Part shown: positions 37,101 to 52,800 of the stretch, one piece after another | Layout of the letters: each line of letters begins with the position of its first letter | Position numbering within the stretch: the stretch's first letter is position 1 | Source: Tenrec ecaudatus | Taxonomy: Eukaryota > Chordata > Mammalia > Afrosoricida > Tenrecidae | NCBI RefSeq assembly: GCF_050624435.1 | Contig: NC_134539.1 | Coordinates: 123,177,525 to 123,241,524, forward strand | Direction of reading: 5' to 3' | Length of the DNA: 64,000 nucleotides | Notes under the pieces: model-generated | Told to the model about the DNA's origin: nothing | The model's database searches: none | What the model saw: only the letters and a program-made list of their open reading frames with translations | Program-made: the position numbers and the translations under genes

Positions 37101-40100
37101 GTGTTAACATTGGAGACCATCTGATGTATTTAGACTTTGATCAAAAGGACCCATAGCACCCGGTAGGTCCCAAATGTAATCACATCTGAATTATAAAAAG
37201 TACAGGGGAAAAAGTACAGAACAGACATAGAGATGAACATGGCAAAGACAAACACAAGGAAATGCCAGAGAATTTTCCCTAGAGCCATGCCCTGAATTTG
37301 GGCTTCTGGTTTCCCAAACTGTGTAAAAATCAATCTCTGCTTTTTAAAGCCACCCACTTGTGGGATCATTTTTATGACAGCAGCATTAGGTGACTAAAAC
37401 AATAGTGTCTCAATTTCCAAATAACCATGCTTCCCAATTTCTTAGCCACTACTCCCCACACACATTATTTACATACTCTCTAGTCTTTCACTTCTCCATT
37501 GCAAAATACATGCTTTGTGATATCTAAATATTTATAAAAGATCAAGTTTTAGCTTGTGATATTTTTACGTATCTTTCCCTCAACTACTCATTCTACAAAA
37601 GTTAAACCATACTTAAGCATAGTATCTGTCTTCTATAGTGGATTTGTGGTTCAGTGACTTACTTAATATGGTTTTCCTATAGCGTCAACCTTTGTATTTC
37701 CTCCTCTCTTGAGTGGTCTGCGAAGAGAAGATGGAGGTAGATGCTGATAGGATTATATGATTCAGTTAGGAGTGAAAGATTTAGAGCTCTTAGCATGGGG
37801 ATTGGCTGATTTTGTCATGTCCTGGGTGTAATCAGAATAAGGAAATGGTGGGGGGTTCTCACCATTACTAGGAAAAATGAACCAAGTTGGCCAAAATCAC
37901 CTTTTGTGGATCCCTTGATCCTGATGTTGAACGCTCTTGAACCTGGAGACAGAACTACTGCACCAAAGGAACGGTAGCAGCATCAAGAACATGAGACATA
38001 GTGTTGGATTTCCTGGTCCAGAGAGCAAGTAAAGCTGAGTGCAAGGCGCTTACTTACAAAATGGGCTGCCTCCAGCCACTTAACTGGAGGAGCTAAGTTT
38101 GTGTACCTACAGAGCTAGTGCCTCCAGGCTCAAGTTTATGGTGGGTTGGCTGCCCTTTGGGCAGTTATTGGCAGTACTAAAGGAGCTTTGTAACATTTCC
38201 CTGAGCAGGGCACAGGCTAAGGTCCCACCACTCCGCTGAGAGGCCAGTACCAGAGGTGTGCTAGCTGGCATGGCTGAGAAGAGGTGTTCCTGACCAAAAG
38301 AATGGTATACTGAGCATTTCTAATACTAAATTGTAACCTGTTAACTTCTTCATTAAACCCCTTAACTCTGAGTTTGGTCTCTGAGTTCTGTGTGGCCATT
38401 GCAATGAATTCATGAACCCAGCAGAGGCGTAGATAAAGAATCGGCTTCACAATGCTCTGTCTGATAACAAAGCTATTCACACCCCTCAACTATGGTCAGA
38501 GGGGATTCACCCAGCAAATGGACTCTGGGCTCCCACTGTGCCTTCTGCACATCACAATTTAAGCTCTGATACTTTTCCTCCTTCAGATTTTTATTATTTA
38601 CAATCCTTGGATTTGAGACAGCACACAGGCTGGTACGCTTCTTCCATGTAGACTTAGTTGATGTTTCACTAATCTTGAATTTGATTCTCATTTCCCTTTG
38701 TGAAGTCAGAGGAGGTCAGACACAGTCACCACACTATTCTTACAGTATAATATTTGTATTTGTACTTTTATATCTGTACCTTAAAAACTATATATTTAAA
38801 CATTTTTTATTATTCATGAAGCAGATATTTAAAAGCAAGCGACAACAATAAACTTCTGCATAATTTGACTAGTATCAAATTCTAGCAATGAAAAAGATAG
38901 AAATATTTACTCTTATTCTTAGCAAATTAAATCAGGAATAAAGAAGAATGCCATTTCATTTCTTTTCCCCTACATCTTGACACTACTCTCATTTCTGCTG
39001 ATAAAGGAAATCATACTTTATAGGTAGACCCTGATTTGCAGCATGTTTGAGTCACCATGAAATGTACTTGAGACTGTCTATTTTTCATTCATCTTACCAT
39101 TAGAAATTTGTTCTACATGAAATGTTGCTGAACATATTTACTAATATTATTCTCTGATGTAATATTTGCAACCCCAATGACAAAAAAAGATCAGATTTAC
39201 AAAACTACTACTAATAAAAGACATTAATAATGAAATGAGGTATTCCATTTACAGAACAGTTGTCAGAATAGAGTCCTATTCCAAGTCAGGGATTACCTAT
39301 ATATTCTTCTAAGGTCTTTAAAATAAAATGTAAGGCAATGATCTCATCATATGAAAAGCAAATTTAAAAATAAGTAAAAAGAGAGCTCACAGAACAATAA
39401 GTTATGACTAAAAAATCAAACAAAAACAAAACCCACCACATTACTAACAAAAAAAAACGTTTAAGAGGTTAAAATGAAAACATTATTGATTTTCCTTTTA
39501 AATAATTTTGGTCAACTAACAAGCAAGCTTATAAATAAATATATCTAATAAACATTTGCAATAACATGAGTTTTCATCTGAAGTATCAAAAAACTTGCAC
39601 ACATACAAAAATACAAAATTTTTTAAGTTATTGACAGCTACCATACGGTAGCTAAAGAAGACTGGCACTCTCCAGTAGTTGCTGTTTGAATACAACAGGT
39701 TCAGAACTGATGATGATAGGGAAGAGTCCCTGGATAGTGCAAATGGTTAAGTGCTTGCCTACTAACTGAAAGGTTAGCAGTTTGAACCCACCTAGTAGCA
39801 CCTCTGAATTCAGGCCAGGGCATTTGCTTCCAAGAGAACACAGCCTTCAAACCCTACTGAGCAATTCTATTCTGCACATGTTGGGTTACCATGAGTTAGA
39901 ATCAGCTTGATGGCAACTATCAATATAATAACAAAAATGAAAAATACAATGTTGTATTTAGCAAGTAAAATTTATATAAATTAACTATTATTCTTTGAAA
40001 AGAAACGTATTTCAAGGAAAAAATTTGTGATCTATTCAAATGTACCATCTACAGACCTACAGAAAAGGACAGTTGGTAAAAATTTAACAAAAAATATGGA

Positions 40101-41913
40101 GAAAAGCCTACAAAATAACACATAGTTGATCTGCACTGATTCCATACTGCAAATTTGCTTACTGCCGAGATGTTAAATGTATACAACCCCAAAATATGCA
40201 GCACCACTGTAGTAATTTATAGACATATGAGGGGGTACCCCCAAAACTGGAAAAAACCGCCCCCAAAAGCTATGTAAATTTTTTTTTACAAAACCACGTT
40301 ATCACCTTCAAAGTACTCTCCATTACACGTAATACATTTGTCAAATCTGTGATTCCATTTTTGGAAATATTTTTCAAACTTTTGTTTGCATGGCTGACAG
40401 CACCTCCCATGTTTTTTTCCTTTACCTCTTCCACATTGATAAACCGCTGTCCTCTCAGGTCCCTCTTCATTCACAAAACAAAAAGAAGTCACAAGGAGAG
40501 AGGTCAGGTGAGTAAGGTGTGTGGAGCAAGAGAGGAACTTTGTTTGTTTTGCCAAAATCCGGCACACTGAAATGTCTGCCTGAACCGGAGCATTGTCGTG
40601 GTAGCAAGTTCTCCGTCTGCCACAAATCAGGCCTGTTTTTTATTGCACATGATGTTTTCAGAACCTTTAAATAGAAAGCTTGAACAACAGTCTAACCTGG
40701 TGGTACAGCTTCAAACACACGACAAGTCAACATTTTCTTCTGTCCGTGAAGTTGATGGAAGTCTAGCGCGCGGACTGTCATCAATTGACATTTCACCTTT
40801 TTTGAAACAATAAAACCACCCTTAATACTTGAATCTTTCCCAGAGCACTGTTCTTGTAAGTTATGTTCAACATTACAAGTTTCTGTGGCATTTTTTGTGA
40901 GCAGGAAACAAAATTTCACAGCTGCGCGCTGTTCTCTTAAATTGGCCATCCAAAAAAATGAGGTTTGAGGGAAACTTTTTATGAAAAATTCACTATGACT
41001 AGAGAGAACCTTCCCAGAAGATGCCACTGAGTGCACTAGAATCAAGTTGCTTGATGCTGGCAGAGTGAGAAAAATGCACACGACAAAAGCTCTGTCCAGA
41101 GGGGCTTTTTCCATTTGGGGGGAAGTAGTAGACCTGCAGAAAATGTGAATTTTTTGAAAAGCAGATTCCCAGCTATGGTTGAACAAAGAGATGCTATGCC
41201 TTCTTATTTTAGCTTCACGTTGCAGTGTCCTTTTCATGGTCTACTTAGTGTGGTTTGTATTTGTACTTTTTTGTTGTTAATCTTGCTATTCCAAATGTCC
41301 CCAAAGCACAGTACTGAAGAGCTGTCTACTGTCCCTAAGTGCAAGAAGGTCATCATGCGCCTTACAGAGAAATTAAGTATGTTAGGTAAATTTTTTATCA
41401 TGAGCAAATCCACAAGGTTAATGTTAATGAATCAACTATATTAAATAAAGTATCTCTAAACAGAGACACACATACAATTCTGTATTGATTGGCTGGTGAA
41501 CCTAACCCTATATTTCCACTAGGAGTCCTAGTCAATATTCATTAACTTTGTGTTTACTGAGAATTTCTAGAACATTAACAGACTCTTGAACCCTGTGAGA
41601 GAGAATTGTGCTCCATGGGGCTTCCAGTGGGTGATTTTTCAGAAGTCGATTTACCAGGTCATTCTTCTAACGCATCTGTGGGTGAAGCCAAACTTCCCAC
41701 CTTTCGGTTATCAGTTGAGCATTTTAATGGTTTGTACCACACAGGGACTCCATTATAAATTGGGGAACTACCCAATTAAAAATTTAAAAATTTATGGTTA
41801 AAAAATTGTATTGTACTTTAAGCACACCCCAAAATTCTAAAATCATTTAAAGTTATGAGGAGTTTTTTCCCTTGTCATAATTTCCCTTCTAGCCCAGCCA
41901 ACAGGTAACTGAC

Positions 41914-41953
<40 letters not shown>

Positions 41954-43839
41954 TGAGTGGAAACTGTATGTGTGTGGTTTATCTCCACATTTAGCTATAG
42001 ATACCTAAACATATAAAAGCTCAGTATAGAAAAGAATTAAAAGCAACTTAAATTAAAGCATTCTATTACAGTCTGTGACAAAAAGAAAGATTTTTAAATT
42101 TTTAAACCTGTAAGAGACATTTGCAATCACTGTCAAAAGGCATCCTATGAAAGCACTGGTAAAGGATGAAAAATACAAACAGGATAGGGCTTAAGACAGA
42201 ATGAGAATATGGAGTAGAGCCTTTGGATTTCTTAGCCTCAATTATTTGTATATAACAATGAGTTAAAAACTAAATAAGGAATTATTTTTCTTACTAACGT
42301 GGATAAGTAGTATTGTTCATTGGGTTGAAATTTTCATATTCCCTATTTTATTTCTCAAGGATAAGAAATCAACATTCTCACCATTACCACATACCAATCA
42401 TAATCACTACTCTGAGACACAAAAGACACAAAAAAACAGTCTCTCCTACTGTTGCTCTCTGAGTGTTCTAAAAAATTTCTAAATGAAATAGCAATAATTT
42501 ATACATAAAGCACTTTCACTTTACCTTCTTTTTAAAAATAAGAACAATGTTCTTGAGGCCATAAAGGAAAACGACCAGTTTTCAAGGCTGTATAAAAAGT
42601 ACAGGGTGGAACACATATTCTTGTTCATAAACAACAGCTAATGTAACAGTTGTTTCAATTTCTCCTTTTTCCTCTTCTCTCCAAGACTAATTAGCATTAT
42701 AAACAGTATGTTCCTTGTTTAAAATGCCTTCTTTCAACATTGGAACTATAGTATCTTTTGACAATCTAAAACTCTGGTCTAGGTTTGTTTGTGTGTTTTT
42801 TCCAAGTATATAGGAGGCAAGCACTTTTTATAACACTTCACACTATCTTAAAAAAAAGTTATTTTAATAAAATGGAAACAAGTATCTAGCATGGATGTTT
42901 CATGTATACTATTCTTACTTTGCAAATCATTATCTTAAAAATAAATGATTTTTAAGTACCTTTTTACATACTTACTGCTGAAAGGCTGTCATTGTGTTCT
43001 CCAAATTTTCTCCAGCACCTGTAAAAATATTAAACTTCCTTTACTTAGCTATTCTGAACATTTTATTTTAGTAAGAAATTTAGTAAGATACACCTACTGG
43101 ACCTGATACCCTGGTGCTTATTATATATTACATAGTTTGGTAGTTACATAATCTGGTGTGAACTTGAGACTATTAGGAGTGGAGGGGTGGAGTTTAGGCT
43201 GTCAATTGGTTTGCAGCTTGATGACCTCATTTGGAAGCACAATGGAGATAAGTAGCTCACTGGAGGGCAGACATACCCCCCTGTGAGACATTCCTGTTGA
43301 CAAGCCACATGGAGCTATACTGATGGAACCAGAGCCCTAAAGCTGGAAGAACCACAGAGACTCATGCCAGCACTGAGATGCTTCCACTGCCACTGGATCC
43401 ACAAGACTTTCCATCCACTGGCCTGTGATTCTCCTGCATTTGGCATTATTGCCTGGCTGCATGAGTCTGAAGAAGAATTTATAGACTGGTATCGGACATA
43501 TGGGCTATTATCAAACTTATAGACTTGATCTGACTGGGCTGGGATGTTTTCTTAATATACAATTACTCTGTAATATAAAGGTTTCTATTACACACATATG
43601 AGTGTCTCTGAATTTGTTTCTCTAGTTAACTTGGACTGACACAGATACACATTAAAATAAAAGTGTTTTAAAGAGTGTGATGGTATTTTGATTTTTTTCC
43701 CCTTTTCTTTTTAATCAACAACAGGAAGAATCAAAGATCAAAAAATAGCCACAGATTGGAGAGGGGGTGGTTAGAAGACTTAAATATGATTTTTTAAATC
43801 TACACTACCTGATTATCATAAAGACTTGGTATATTCATG

Positions 43840-43870
<31 letters not shown>

Positions 43871-46800
43871 CCTCAAAGAATTAAAACCATCTCTCCTCTG
43901 CATTCCCACAGTATCTTGTGCATACCTCTACTAGTTTACTATGGTTACAGTGCTGGTGAAGAATACTTAAAGTACCATGGGCTGCCAAAAGAACAAACAA
44001 ATCTTTCTGACAGAAAGCACAGCCAGAATGTTCCTTAGAAGAAGCAAGAATGACAAAACTTTGGGGATGTTATCAAGGATATCATGGTTGGTAAAGTGGA
44101 GGGCCAGCAAAAGCAAGGAAGACCCTTCAGCTGGATTGATGCAATGGCTGAAAGGATGGGCTCAAGCATAACAACCGAGGAGGGTGCTTTGTTGCTGTAC
44201 AACCCTCATAGGGTGATTATGAGTGGAACCAACTCGATGCCACCCAACCACAAACAACTACAGCATTATTACATTAGAGCACAAATTATGTACTTGCTTC
44301 CTTCATCCCATACATTCCTTAAAAGTAGCCATTGTTTGTCACTTCTGCCTACAGGCAGGGGAGTGAAATGGTTAAAAGTAGGACTCTGGACTCAGGAGGC
44401 CTGGTCTCAAATCTACCTGATGTCTGTGTGACCTTGGACAAGTTATCTCTCTGTGGCTGAGCTTCTTTATCTAGATGAATGAGGATAATGACAGCAGCTA
44501 TCACGTAGGCAGGGGTTATGCAAATGGATTAACTCATAAAGTGCCATGCTTCATCACCTAAGTAATTGCTAACTGTTGAACACTTCTTAATTCAGGGAGT
44601 ATTTTACAATGAATGGTGCATCATAGTTTAATTGGCTATATTTTCTCTTTCTTGATAGTACACAGAAAGTTGTGTCTCCTCACACATGATATTAGATTCA
44701 ATGAAATATTACAATGAGCAATGAACATTACGGATTATTATTACTGCTGCCATTCCTATAGTACTAGGTAAAGAGTAAGTAATTTGTGAACATCCACTGA
44801 CCACAGTAATAATACTGTAATAAAAATTAAAATAATACAGATCCAGATGTGATAATACTGAATGATAAAATTACCTAATACTATAGACTAGAGGAAAGCA
44901 TCGGTAGCTGACTCACCACAAGGGAGACCTGGCTAGATTGATGGCCAGTGTACATCATGTGCAGTCACTACCCACCTGTTAGTGGAGGTTTGCATGATGC
45001 TAGGGTGCTATATAGGTTTCAGTGGAGTTTACAGACTAAAAAGTCTAGGCAGAATGGCCTGACACTCTATTTATGAGAATCAGCCAATGAAAACCATGTA
45101 GATCGCAAAGCAACTAATCACGGGGCTGGTGCAGGACTGAGCGGTGTTTCACTCAGTTGCGTACTGGGCCACATTATCTTCCACCACTGCTGTTCTGCGT
45201 GGTGAAGGAAAACACTACTCTGGTCCTTAGCAACGGAGGACAATGGAAGGAATGCTCCTCACCTTCTCCCTACTGGGCCAGAAATGATCTAAGAGAAAGA
45301 GTTTGTGATTTAACTCTCTGCGGTCCTTTTAATTTGGAATAGCTCATCTTCAGAAGGAACAAATTTACTGCTCAGCTTGCCAGGGCAGGCCTTGCCAATG
45401 TAAGGAAAGGCCTCCAGTTTCAGAGTTAAGAACATCTAGGAATAGCATTATAGTCTAAATTTAGCACCACTGGTGTTAAAGCTGATGTTCTGACTATCCC
45501 ATGCCCGCGTCTTACTTGTACATTGGTTTCCAACTTGGGAAAAGTCTGTAAACAATGTTGTTTTCTAGCCTTCTCAAGTTCCAATGTTAAGGACTCTATC
45601 TTATCCATCTCTTATCACTCCATGAAAGTGATCAGAGCACCCAATAAAATTATTTATTTTTAAAAGGGGGAGGGGAGAGGAGCTGATACCAAGGGCTCAA
45701 AAGAACCTAATTGTCTAAAAAAGAATGACGGCAACATATGTACAAATATGCCTGATACAACTGATATACGGATTGTAGTAAGAATTGTAAGAGCCTTCAA
45801 TAAAATGATCCAAATTAAAAAAGAGAAAAGAAAAAGTTATCAGTTAGAAAGTTTGAAATGATAGTTTATCTGAAGTATGATTCACAATAATCTTAGGATT
45901 GATTTGGTCAAGAGTCAACAACTGTTTGCAGCTGGATGGTAGGTTCTTAGAAGTGTACTACTTCCACAATATGTTTGAAATGCACATAATAAGAAATTTG
46001 AAAGATAGTTTTTGTTTGATCTTTTACACTAATAGAAAGAAATGAGAGAGAAAATAGAAATTCACTAATATGTATATTCAGTCTGCCTAACATATCTTTT
46101 GTCTGTATTATATATTTTAACTGTAATGCATTTAAACCGAATGGCTTAAACATATACACATCATTACTCAAAATCTGTCATCTGTTTTATAAGATAAGTG
46201 TAGAGCCACCACTAAATAGAATAAAAATGAAAAAGGTGGTCAAGTTATTTACAACTAATATGAGCCAGATAGTATGATGAGCATTTCGTATATTATTTCA
46301 TTATCAAAAGTCTCATTATCGCATTATGAGGTACTATTATCCCAAGATCAAATTTAGCTTACGTAGGTCACAAAACCAATATGGAGAACTGGGACTCAAG
46401 CACAAGCAGTATGACTTGAGAGTCCACTTCAGTTTTTGACCAGTAAATACACTATAGTTCTGCTACGGTATCATCTACCTGTCACCTTTATTTTAGCCTT
46501 ACAGATAAGGCTTACATTGGGCCCTTACTTCATATCTATCTCCTATTGTTCATATCAAGCTTAAAAATAAATTTCACAAGGATAATAACTGCAAATTACT
46601 TGTTAGATTCATATGGCGAACAGCTAGAGAGTAGTTAAGGGACTAATTAAGAATTATGTCATTCCTCCCAAAGGAATTATTTGGTGGTAGCTCTTCTCTC
46701 ATGGGATGGTCTGAATTCTCTTGCTCTCTAATTATAAGATCATTCATAAAACCAGGTTTTTTTCTTATTCCTACCGCCTTTCTATAAGCAGCTTAAATAA

Positions 46801-49800
46801 TGTCTGACTTATGGAAATAGCCATCCCACATTCACACAAAAGTCTCATTTTTAATTAGTATTGTGTTAGTCTGCGTAAACTAGGGAAACCATCTACAGAA
46901 ACTCATCTGTATAAAGGGTAAGTGTACATTAAGAAAGCATCCCAACTGAGTGCTGTCCAAGCCCATAAGTCCAACATTAGCCTCTATGGCCAACACCAAT
47001 CCACAAAGTCCTCCTCAATCTCACAAAGCACACGCAATGGCGCCGAAAGCAGAAGGAAACCCGAATCAGTGAGCATGTAAGCATCTCAGCATTGGCAGGG
47101 GTCGCCACACGGCTGCTCCAGCACCCAGGGCTACATCAGGGTAGGTCCATGTGGCTTCTCCTCAGGGATGTCTTGCAGGAAGTGAGCTTCCTCAGGTGCA
47201 GCAGGGAACTGGCTAAGGCAGCTGCACCCTGGTCTGACCATCAGAAAGCAAGAGACCCAAGAACCAGAAAGGCAAGGCTCACCGAGCCATTTATCTCTCT
47301 GCCCTTCAATTAACCCCACATGTGTTTATCAGCCAGGTTGGCACAGGAAACCTAACTATCTCAAGTATGAAATATGGAGGAGAGGAAGGTCCTAGTGTAG
47401 AATTTCCATACTATCCTAGTATAATTCTCTTATAATTTCTCTGCATATCTCTATCTCACCAGTTTTCATTTTTCACTTCACAAGTCTCTGAATATATCAG
47501 TTCATTTTATTTATTCCTTCATTATATATTCTCCCAGTTTTCATTTTATAATAACTTTTTCTTCTTTTCATAGTGTTTTGTAATGACTTTGTTATTGATT
47601 AGTTTCTGGTAGAGTAGGAAATGTAAGGAAAACATCCTCTTTTATACCTTTAACTAGATTAAATGTTGTAAATGAAAGAAATATGTCTAATTTTCTTTTT
47701 AATGTTCTAATGTTTTATATTCCAAAAGATGTTCAACAAACACTGTATATTTGTTTTATAGATATGCTCCAACCACCATTATCATTAATATCACAGGGGC
47801 AGTTCTAGCCTGTGGTACAGGATCATGCACGATGAGTCAACATCAACTCAATGGCAGTGAATTTGATTTTGGTTTTGGAGGAATGACTTGGCCAACTGAA
47901 AAAAGTCCTCACTGTTAACAAATGAGAGAGTCCTTGATTATAGGAATAAGGAAACAAAAAGAGAGTTGATACCCTTACATGGGGCATGTTTCAAAATATA
48001 GTAGTAGAATGTTACCTCAGAGACACATTTGAGTCTCAATTTCCTACTTGAACAACTAATTAAAAGTTTAAGGCTCAGAAGCAGCCAAACACATTCCAAG
48101 AACAATCTTTTCCTTCAATCTTATCAAATCAACCAAAAGATGCTATTTGTGACAGTACTCTGCTTTGACGCTAAAGGTGAAAGACTAGTAGGGAACATGG
48201 TGATTTGACCAGTTGTGCTTTTGTTTTGTTTTTTCCTGATTCTTAAAAAATCATTTTATTGGTGACTCATACAACTCTTATCACAATCCACACATACATC
48301 CATTTTGTGTCAAGCACATTTGTACCAAAAAATCATATGATTGTGTACTCACCTTCCTGATACGATTGCTGAAGACAAGTGGGTGCATAAGCAAATATAG
48401 TGAAGAAAGCTGATGGTGCCCAGCTATCAAAAGATAGAGCATCTGGGGTCTTAAAGGCCTGAAGGTAAATAAGCGGCCATCTAGCTCAGAAGCAACAAAG
48501 TCCACATGGAAGAAGCACACCAGCCTGTGCGATCACGAGGTGTTGAAGGGATCAGGTATTAGGCTTTTGTTTTTTTAATCTTTGGCCACAGAATATAAAT
48601 AAACAGGCCTCTTTTTACAAAGCTCAATTCAATTGGCCTATCCAAATAAATTAGAAAGGATGATCAAAATAATTTTTTCCTCTGTTACCCTTATTTCTCT
48701 AGCTAACTCAGTAGGTATCTGGGAGAAATGCATATTCAATTATTCCAAATGCAGAAAAAACATGTACTTCAAAACATTAACAGAAATCATCTCCAGGTGG
48801 CAATATTTTACCTATTGCCACGGAGGTTCTTCCAACTCACAGCAACCCCAAAGGTCAGGGCTATTTATCTCTACAAAAACCAACTGCCCCCATCTTTCTC
48901 TTGAGGAGCAGGCTGGTGAGATTGAACTGCTGACCAACTGGCTGGTAACTGAGGACTTTAATCACTCACTGTGCAAGCAAGATTTCTACTAATATTTTAT
49001 AAACTTATTTTTGTTTTTTCATTTCTGTATTTTCCAAATGTTCTATAATGGACACAAGTTACTAATGTAAACGGAAATATATTAAACAAAATTAATACTT
49101 TTATACAATAATTAAGATGGGCTTAGAAACCATTTCTTGCTTTCCATTAAACCCAAAAGATTTAGTCCTATTGGTATTTTATCAATGCAATGTAAGTGTT
49201 CTTTGGTCAAATAAATCTGGGAAACATATGGAAGGCACCTAACATGCAGTGGATCAGTAAGAGTAAACAAGCTATTATTATTATTATTATTATACATTGG
49301 GATCTGTGCCTTAGGCTAAAGCCACAAGAATTCATAAAACCAGTTCTCTGCTTTGAGGAATGTATAGCTCAGTAAAGCAAGCAGATGAATTAACAAATCT
49401 TATAATCCAATAAAATGTATGCTTTAACGCATCTGTAAGAACAAAGCCTACAGCATTTAGTTTTGAAATACTTAAGTATTTTCTATTTTTAAGGACAATT
49501 AATCTTAGTAAAAGGCAAAATTATTACATTTTTTGAAACATTAATATAAAATGATCGAATTCTTTCTCAACCAGCTTAAAAGTTTTATTGCTAAATATAA
49601 CTAAGGAAGGATCCTTTATATCATACTTGTACTTCTAAGCAACTTTATAGTCTCCTAAACACCTGATCCTCCTAACAGCTCAGATAGGTAAAAGCCCAGC
49701 AAACAGTCCCCATTTATAGATAAGGAAACTAAGGCTTACTCCAAGGCTAATGACTACTAGCAGATCTCAAATTTGACTCAGGTCACATAAGTCTTTCTAA

Positions 49801-52800
49801 TGCTTCTGTAGCAGACATAATACATATAGTGGACATTTAGTTTAAGTTACACTGAACATTGAACCAGGTGTATACACTTCATCCACAAATCACTGTAATG
49901 TTTCAATCTTAGAATGGTCTTATATCTGGTTTACATAGAATCTCCACTACTTCAGGCAAGAGGGAAAGGTCAAATGGCAATAATTTGCGCACAGAAACAA
50001 GTGTGGTTGCAGTTATCAGCATGCAAGGCAAAATGAAAAGCAAGAGTTGACTCTGGCCTGGTCATTCATGTCTCTTATTTTCCAGATACAAGTATCTTCT
50101 TCTTGTTGTTGTTGTTTTTAAAATATCTCCTTCGTAACTCTGGACTCAATTGTATTATCTGAAGAGAGAGGTTCAATGGGTCCAGTGGGAAAATTCTCCC
50201 CCTTCTTGAAGGAGTCCGATTCAATTCCTAGTCAGGACATCTCATGTGCGGTCACCACGACCCTGTCAGAGAAGGTGTGCATGCTGTTATGAGGCTGAAC
50301 AGGTTTCAGAGGCACTCTCAAACCAAGACACACTAGAAAGAAATCTATTTGTGAAATTCAGCCCATGAAAAATATTAATCACAAGGATCCAATCTGCTAT
50401 TGACTGTGAAGATGGCATAAGGCTGGACAATCTTTAGTTGTTGGGTAGCCAAGAATGGGGTGGGAATAGAGAGGGACTTGATAGCAGCTAACAACATTTG
50501 GTGAGCATTTTGAACAGAAGTTACTATGGTGCTGACTTTTCCATGGAAGGTCTGGGGCAGGCACCATGTTGGGCGCAAAAGTAGCAAGAAGAAAAGAAGC
50601 CCCTGAAACCACCTACGAAAGAGACCACAGAAATGGATGAGGAGGAGAAAGCTTTCAAGCAGAAACAGAAAAGTAGAAGAAATTGGAACAGATAAAAGCA
50701 AAGGCTGCAGGGAAGGGTGTCCTGGCCACAGGGAGAATTAAAAAATCTGGCAAAAAGTAAGCTGACTGAGGCAAAGATGACCCTGATTCCATTGCTATTT
50801 AAACATCTGGACTCCCTGTTACCTGTTGCCACCTATAGTTAGAATGAAGTCTTGTCTTGGAGCCTGCTGTCCACTCAAGAATAAACTTTATAAAAAGAGG
50901 AAGAAGAAGAAGAATTCAGGTAATGTTTCATCTCTTTAGCTCTTCTCACTCAGGCATCCCTATCTTAGCTGTGAGGTTGGAGTGAGCCAGGCCCAGAAAC
51001 CTGGCAGAGCTGCTCTCCGTCTCGGTTATGCCCTGAATTCTGGACTACCTGGACTTAAAGCAGCTCGGTTTTTTTTCTGTTTTGTTTTTCCCCCTCAAAA
51101 AAAGGTACTGCAGTGTTTTTATACAGAGCAAGAGATTTTAAGTCAACGGATATTTGTCAAAGTTCTTTTGAAAGGTTTAGTCACATCACTGAATACAGAA
51201 ATAATGATGCCACTTGTACAAATAATGAGTGAAATTTTTATATCAACAGTTAAATTAAAACCATTATTATCTAGGGAGAGAAAGTATTTTAAATGTATTT
51301 CTAACAGTAAATGAAAATTGGAACCTAGCTTATCCTGTCTTTGACATTGTTGTATTAACCTAGAACTCCTATTTTATTCTCTGTGGTTGTTGAGAATATA
51401 CACAGTAGTGCATTTATCAATTCAACAATTTCGACAGTTAACAGTTCAGTGGCACTGATTACACTCTTTAAGCTGTGCAACTATTTTCACCATCCCTTTT
51501 CAAATTGTTCCTCACCCACTAACATAAACTCGCTGCTCCTTAAATCTGTTACTCTTTTGAACTGCTATTGTCAGTCTGATCCTCTATCACCAGTTCTTTT
51601 AAAAGTACAGTGCTCAAAGTCAACTTTCCTAACTAAACAGCTAATTAGTATTTAATTAACTACATCTGTGGACACAGACAATGTAGACGCTCAATGTCAT
51701 CCAACAAAACAAGGTCAAGGAGTGACTACGGAACAGACCATTAATTTCTCATATACAACTTTAGATTGAAACTGAAGAAAATAAAAATAAGTCTACAAGA
51801 GCCAAAATACAACCTTGCATTTAGTGACCCACAGAATTTTGTGACCATCTCAAGAACAGACTTGAAACATTGAACACAAATCACTACAGACTAGAAGAAC
51901 TGTTGGATGATGACATCAACATCATCATCTGGGAAGAAAGCAAAGGATCATTAAAAATACAGGAAAGGAAGAAAAGACTAATGTGGATGTCAGAAGAGAC
52001 ACTGAAACTTGCTTTTGGACAGAGTAGCTAGAGTGAATGAAAGAAATTTATAAGTAAAAGAGAGAAAAGTGATTCTATAGGGCAGCTTAAGAAAACAAAG
52101 TATTATAATGACATGTGTAAAGGCCTGGAATTGTAAAATCAAAAGGGATGAATACAAACAGCATATCTCAAGCTAAAAGAACTGAATAAAAAATTCAAGT
52201 CTCTAGTTGGAGTATTGAAAGATTCTGAATCCTGATGGTACAGTGGGATATGCATTAGGCTGCTAACTGCAAAGTCCGCAGTTTGAAACCACCAGCTACT
52301 CCACAGGAAAAAGATGAGGCTTTATTCTCCTGTGAAATACTCGTCTTAGAAACCCACAGGGGTAGTTCTGCTCTGACCTGTAGCTTACTATGAGTAGATA
52401 TTGACTTGAAAGCAATGCATATAGGCCAAACATAGAATGATGTGGAAGCATCAAGGAAGTTGGAAGGAATACAAAGGTTCACTGGTACCAAAAAGAACTC
52501 GTTGGCATTCAACCATTTTCAAGAGGTAGCATACCATCAAGAATGTATAGTACAAAAGGAGGACGTCCAAGCTGGACTAACATTATTGGTGAAAAAAAAT
52601 CTCCTGGAATTGACCGAATCAATAATTTAAATATTTCCACAAAATGATGCAGCACTGAAAGCATTCATTCACTAGTCAATGCAAGAAATTTGGAAGACTA
52701 ATTCCTGGCCAACTGCCTAGAATTGTACCCAATCCAAAGAAAGGCGACCCAACACAATACAGAAATTATTTAACAATATAATTAATATCACATGCAAGTA

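Noticed and set aside
40692-41237. 181-codon minus-strand open frame as a possible host gene
   Set aside because: It contains the N-terminus of a mariner transposase preceded by non-coding leader and is followed by a deletion, so it is a dead transposon.
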